64,000 bases of DNA from Shewanella sp. Arc9-LZ. Lineage in GTDB: Bacteria > Pseudomonadota > Gammaproteobacteria > Enterobacterales > Shewanellaceae. Made by a program: the position numbers and the translations under genes. Below, one piece after another: positions 63,903 through 64,000 of the stretch. A model generated the notes under the pieces. It was not told the origin of the DNA. It made no database searches and saw only the letters and a list, made by a program, of their open reading frames with translations. Within the stretch, counting starts at the first letter, position 1, and every line of letters begins with the position of its first letter. The stretch spans positions 62,001-126,000 of the forward strand of contig NZ_CP048031.1 of NCBI RefSeq assembly GCF_010092445.1. Reading direction: 5' to 3'.

Positions 63903-64000
63903 ATGCAACATAATAATAAACAACGTGGTTTCACCTTACTCGAAGTAATGGTGGTGATTGTTATTTTAGGTATTTTAGCGTCAATGGTTGTGCCCAATTT
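63903..64000 (+). CDS. gspG: Type II secretion major pseudopilin GspG, 5' part
   Basis: The first 32 codons only. The prepilin cleavage site G-FTLLEVMVVIVILGILAS, with the essential Glu at mature position 5, is intact. AGAGGAAG precedes ATG 63903. The gene runs off the window; the rest of the operon (gspH onward) should follow. Confidence 0.95.
   Translation, partial: MQHNNKQRGFTLLEVMVVIVILGILASMVVPN

Noticed and set aside
1..64000. CRISPR arrays, tRNA or rRNA genes, prophage or plasmid origin
   Set aside because: No regularly spaced repeats, no cloverleaf or rRNA segment recognised, and no phage or replication genes seen on either strand.

Overview
The window is a piece of a gammaproteobacterial chromosome, almost certainly Shewanella or a close relative. 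The evidence is the gene content and order: a DUF3305/DUF3306/4Fe-4S/TorD/FdhXABC formate dehydrogenase block, moaACDE-modABC with a Moco-type leader, a T2SS operon beside hslR-hslO and pckA, a GlyGly-CTERM protein, and c-type regulators and diguanylate cyclases typical of the genus. No tRNA, rRNA, CRISPR or prophage was seen. The only complete mobile element is one IS3-family insertion sequence. The genus assignment is inference from protein resemblance, without any database search.

Layout. Positions 1-919 hold the 3' end of a secreted PKD-domain protein (probably a PrtV-like M6 protease) whose C-terminal anchor is put out of frame by a perfect 37-bp tandem duplication. Then come ubiC, a FliL-like protein and rlmF. 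Positions 3231-12889 form a formate dehydrogenase island: fdhD (divergent), a candidate sigma-54 promoter, DUF3305, DUF3306, a polyferredoxin-like protein, a TorD chaperone, a Tat-signal peptide, and the catalytic, iron-sulfur and cytochrome b subunits. Positions 13149-20762 are accessory: an RlpA-like lipoprotein, a truncated HINT-deaminase toxin module, an EcsC protein, an FNT channel, a hydrolase, a ZIP transporter, DUF2306, GNAT and RhtA. An IS3-family element with 3-bp target duplication follows (20797-22052), then three poorly understood exported or membrane proteins (22121-25909).

Positions 26138-35347 carry an SMR pump, the divergent yqhC-yqhD aldehyde reductase pair, yqfB, a radical SAM HemN-like protein, a PfkB kinase, a MOSC protein, DUF4870 and a chemoreceptor. 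ETF-ubiquinone oxidoreductase follows. Positions 37450-42574 are a molybdenum block: Moco riboswitch, moaA, moaC, moaD, moaE, modA, modB, modC. With moeB-moeA (49505-51536), fdhD and the formate dehydrogenase itself, the window encodes molybdate uptake, much of Moco synthesis and one major Mo/W enzyme.

Positions 42879-48837 carry a PepSY/two-component operon, a pseudouridine synthase and two tandem diguanylate cyclases. A 55-residue Pmp3-type membrane protein (48984), DUF2986, moe genes, a GIY-YIG protein, a decayed solute-binding-protein gene, an M14 peptidase, pckA, hslO and hslR follow. The window ends in the type II secretion operon gspC-D-E-F-G (57947 to the edge). GlyGly-CTERM proteins are known T2SS substrates, so the two ends of the window are functionally linked.

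Most interesting items: the 37-bp duplication that removes a cell-surface anchor; the 5'-truncated HINT-deaminase gene next to an EcsC gene (possible toxin/immunity remnant); the sigma-54 promoter with TGTCC half-sites before the formate dehydrogenase genes; and the uncharacterised exported cluster at 22-26 kb.
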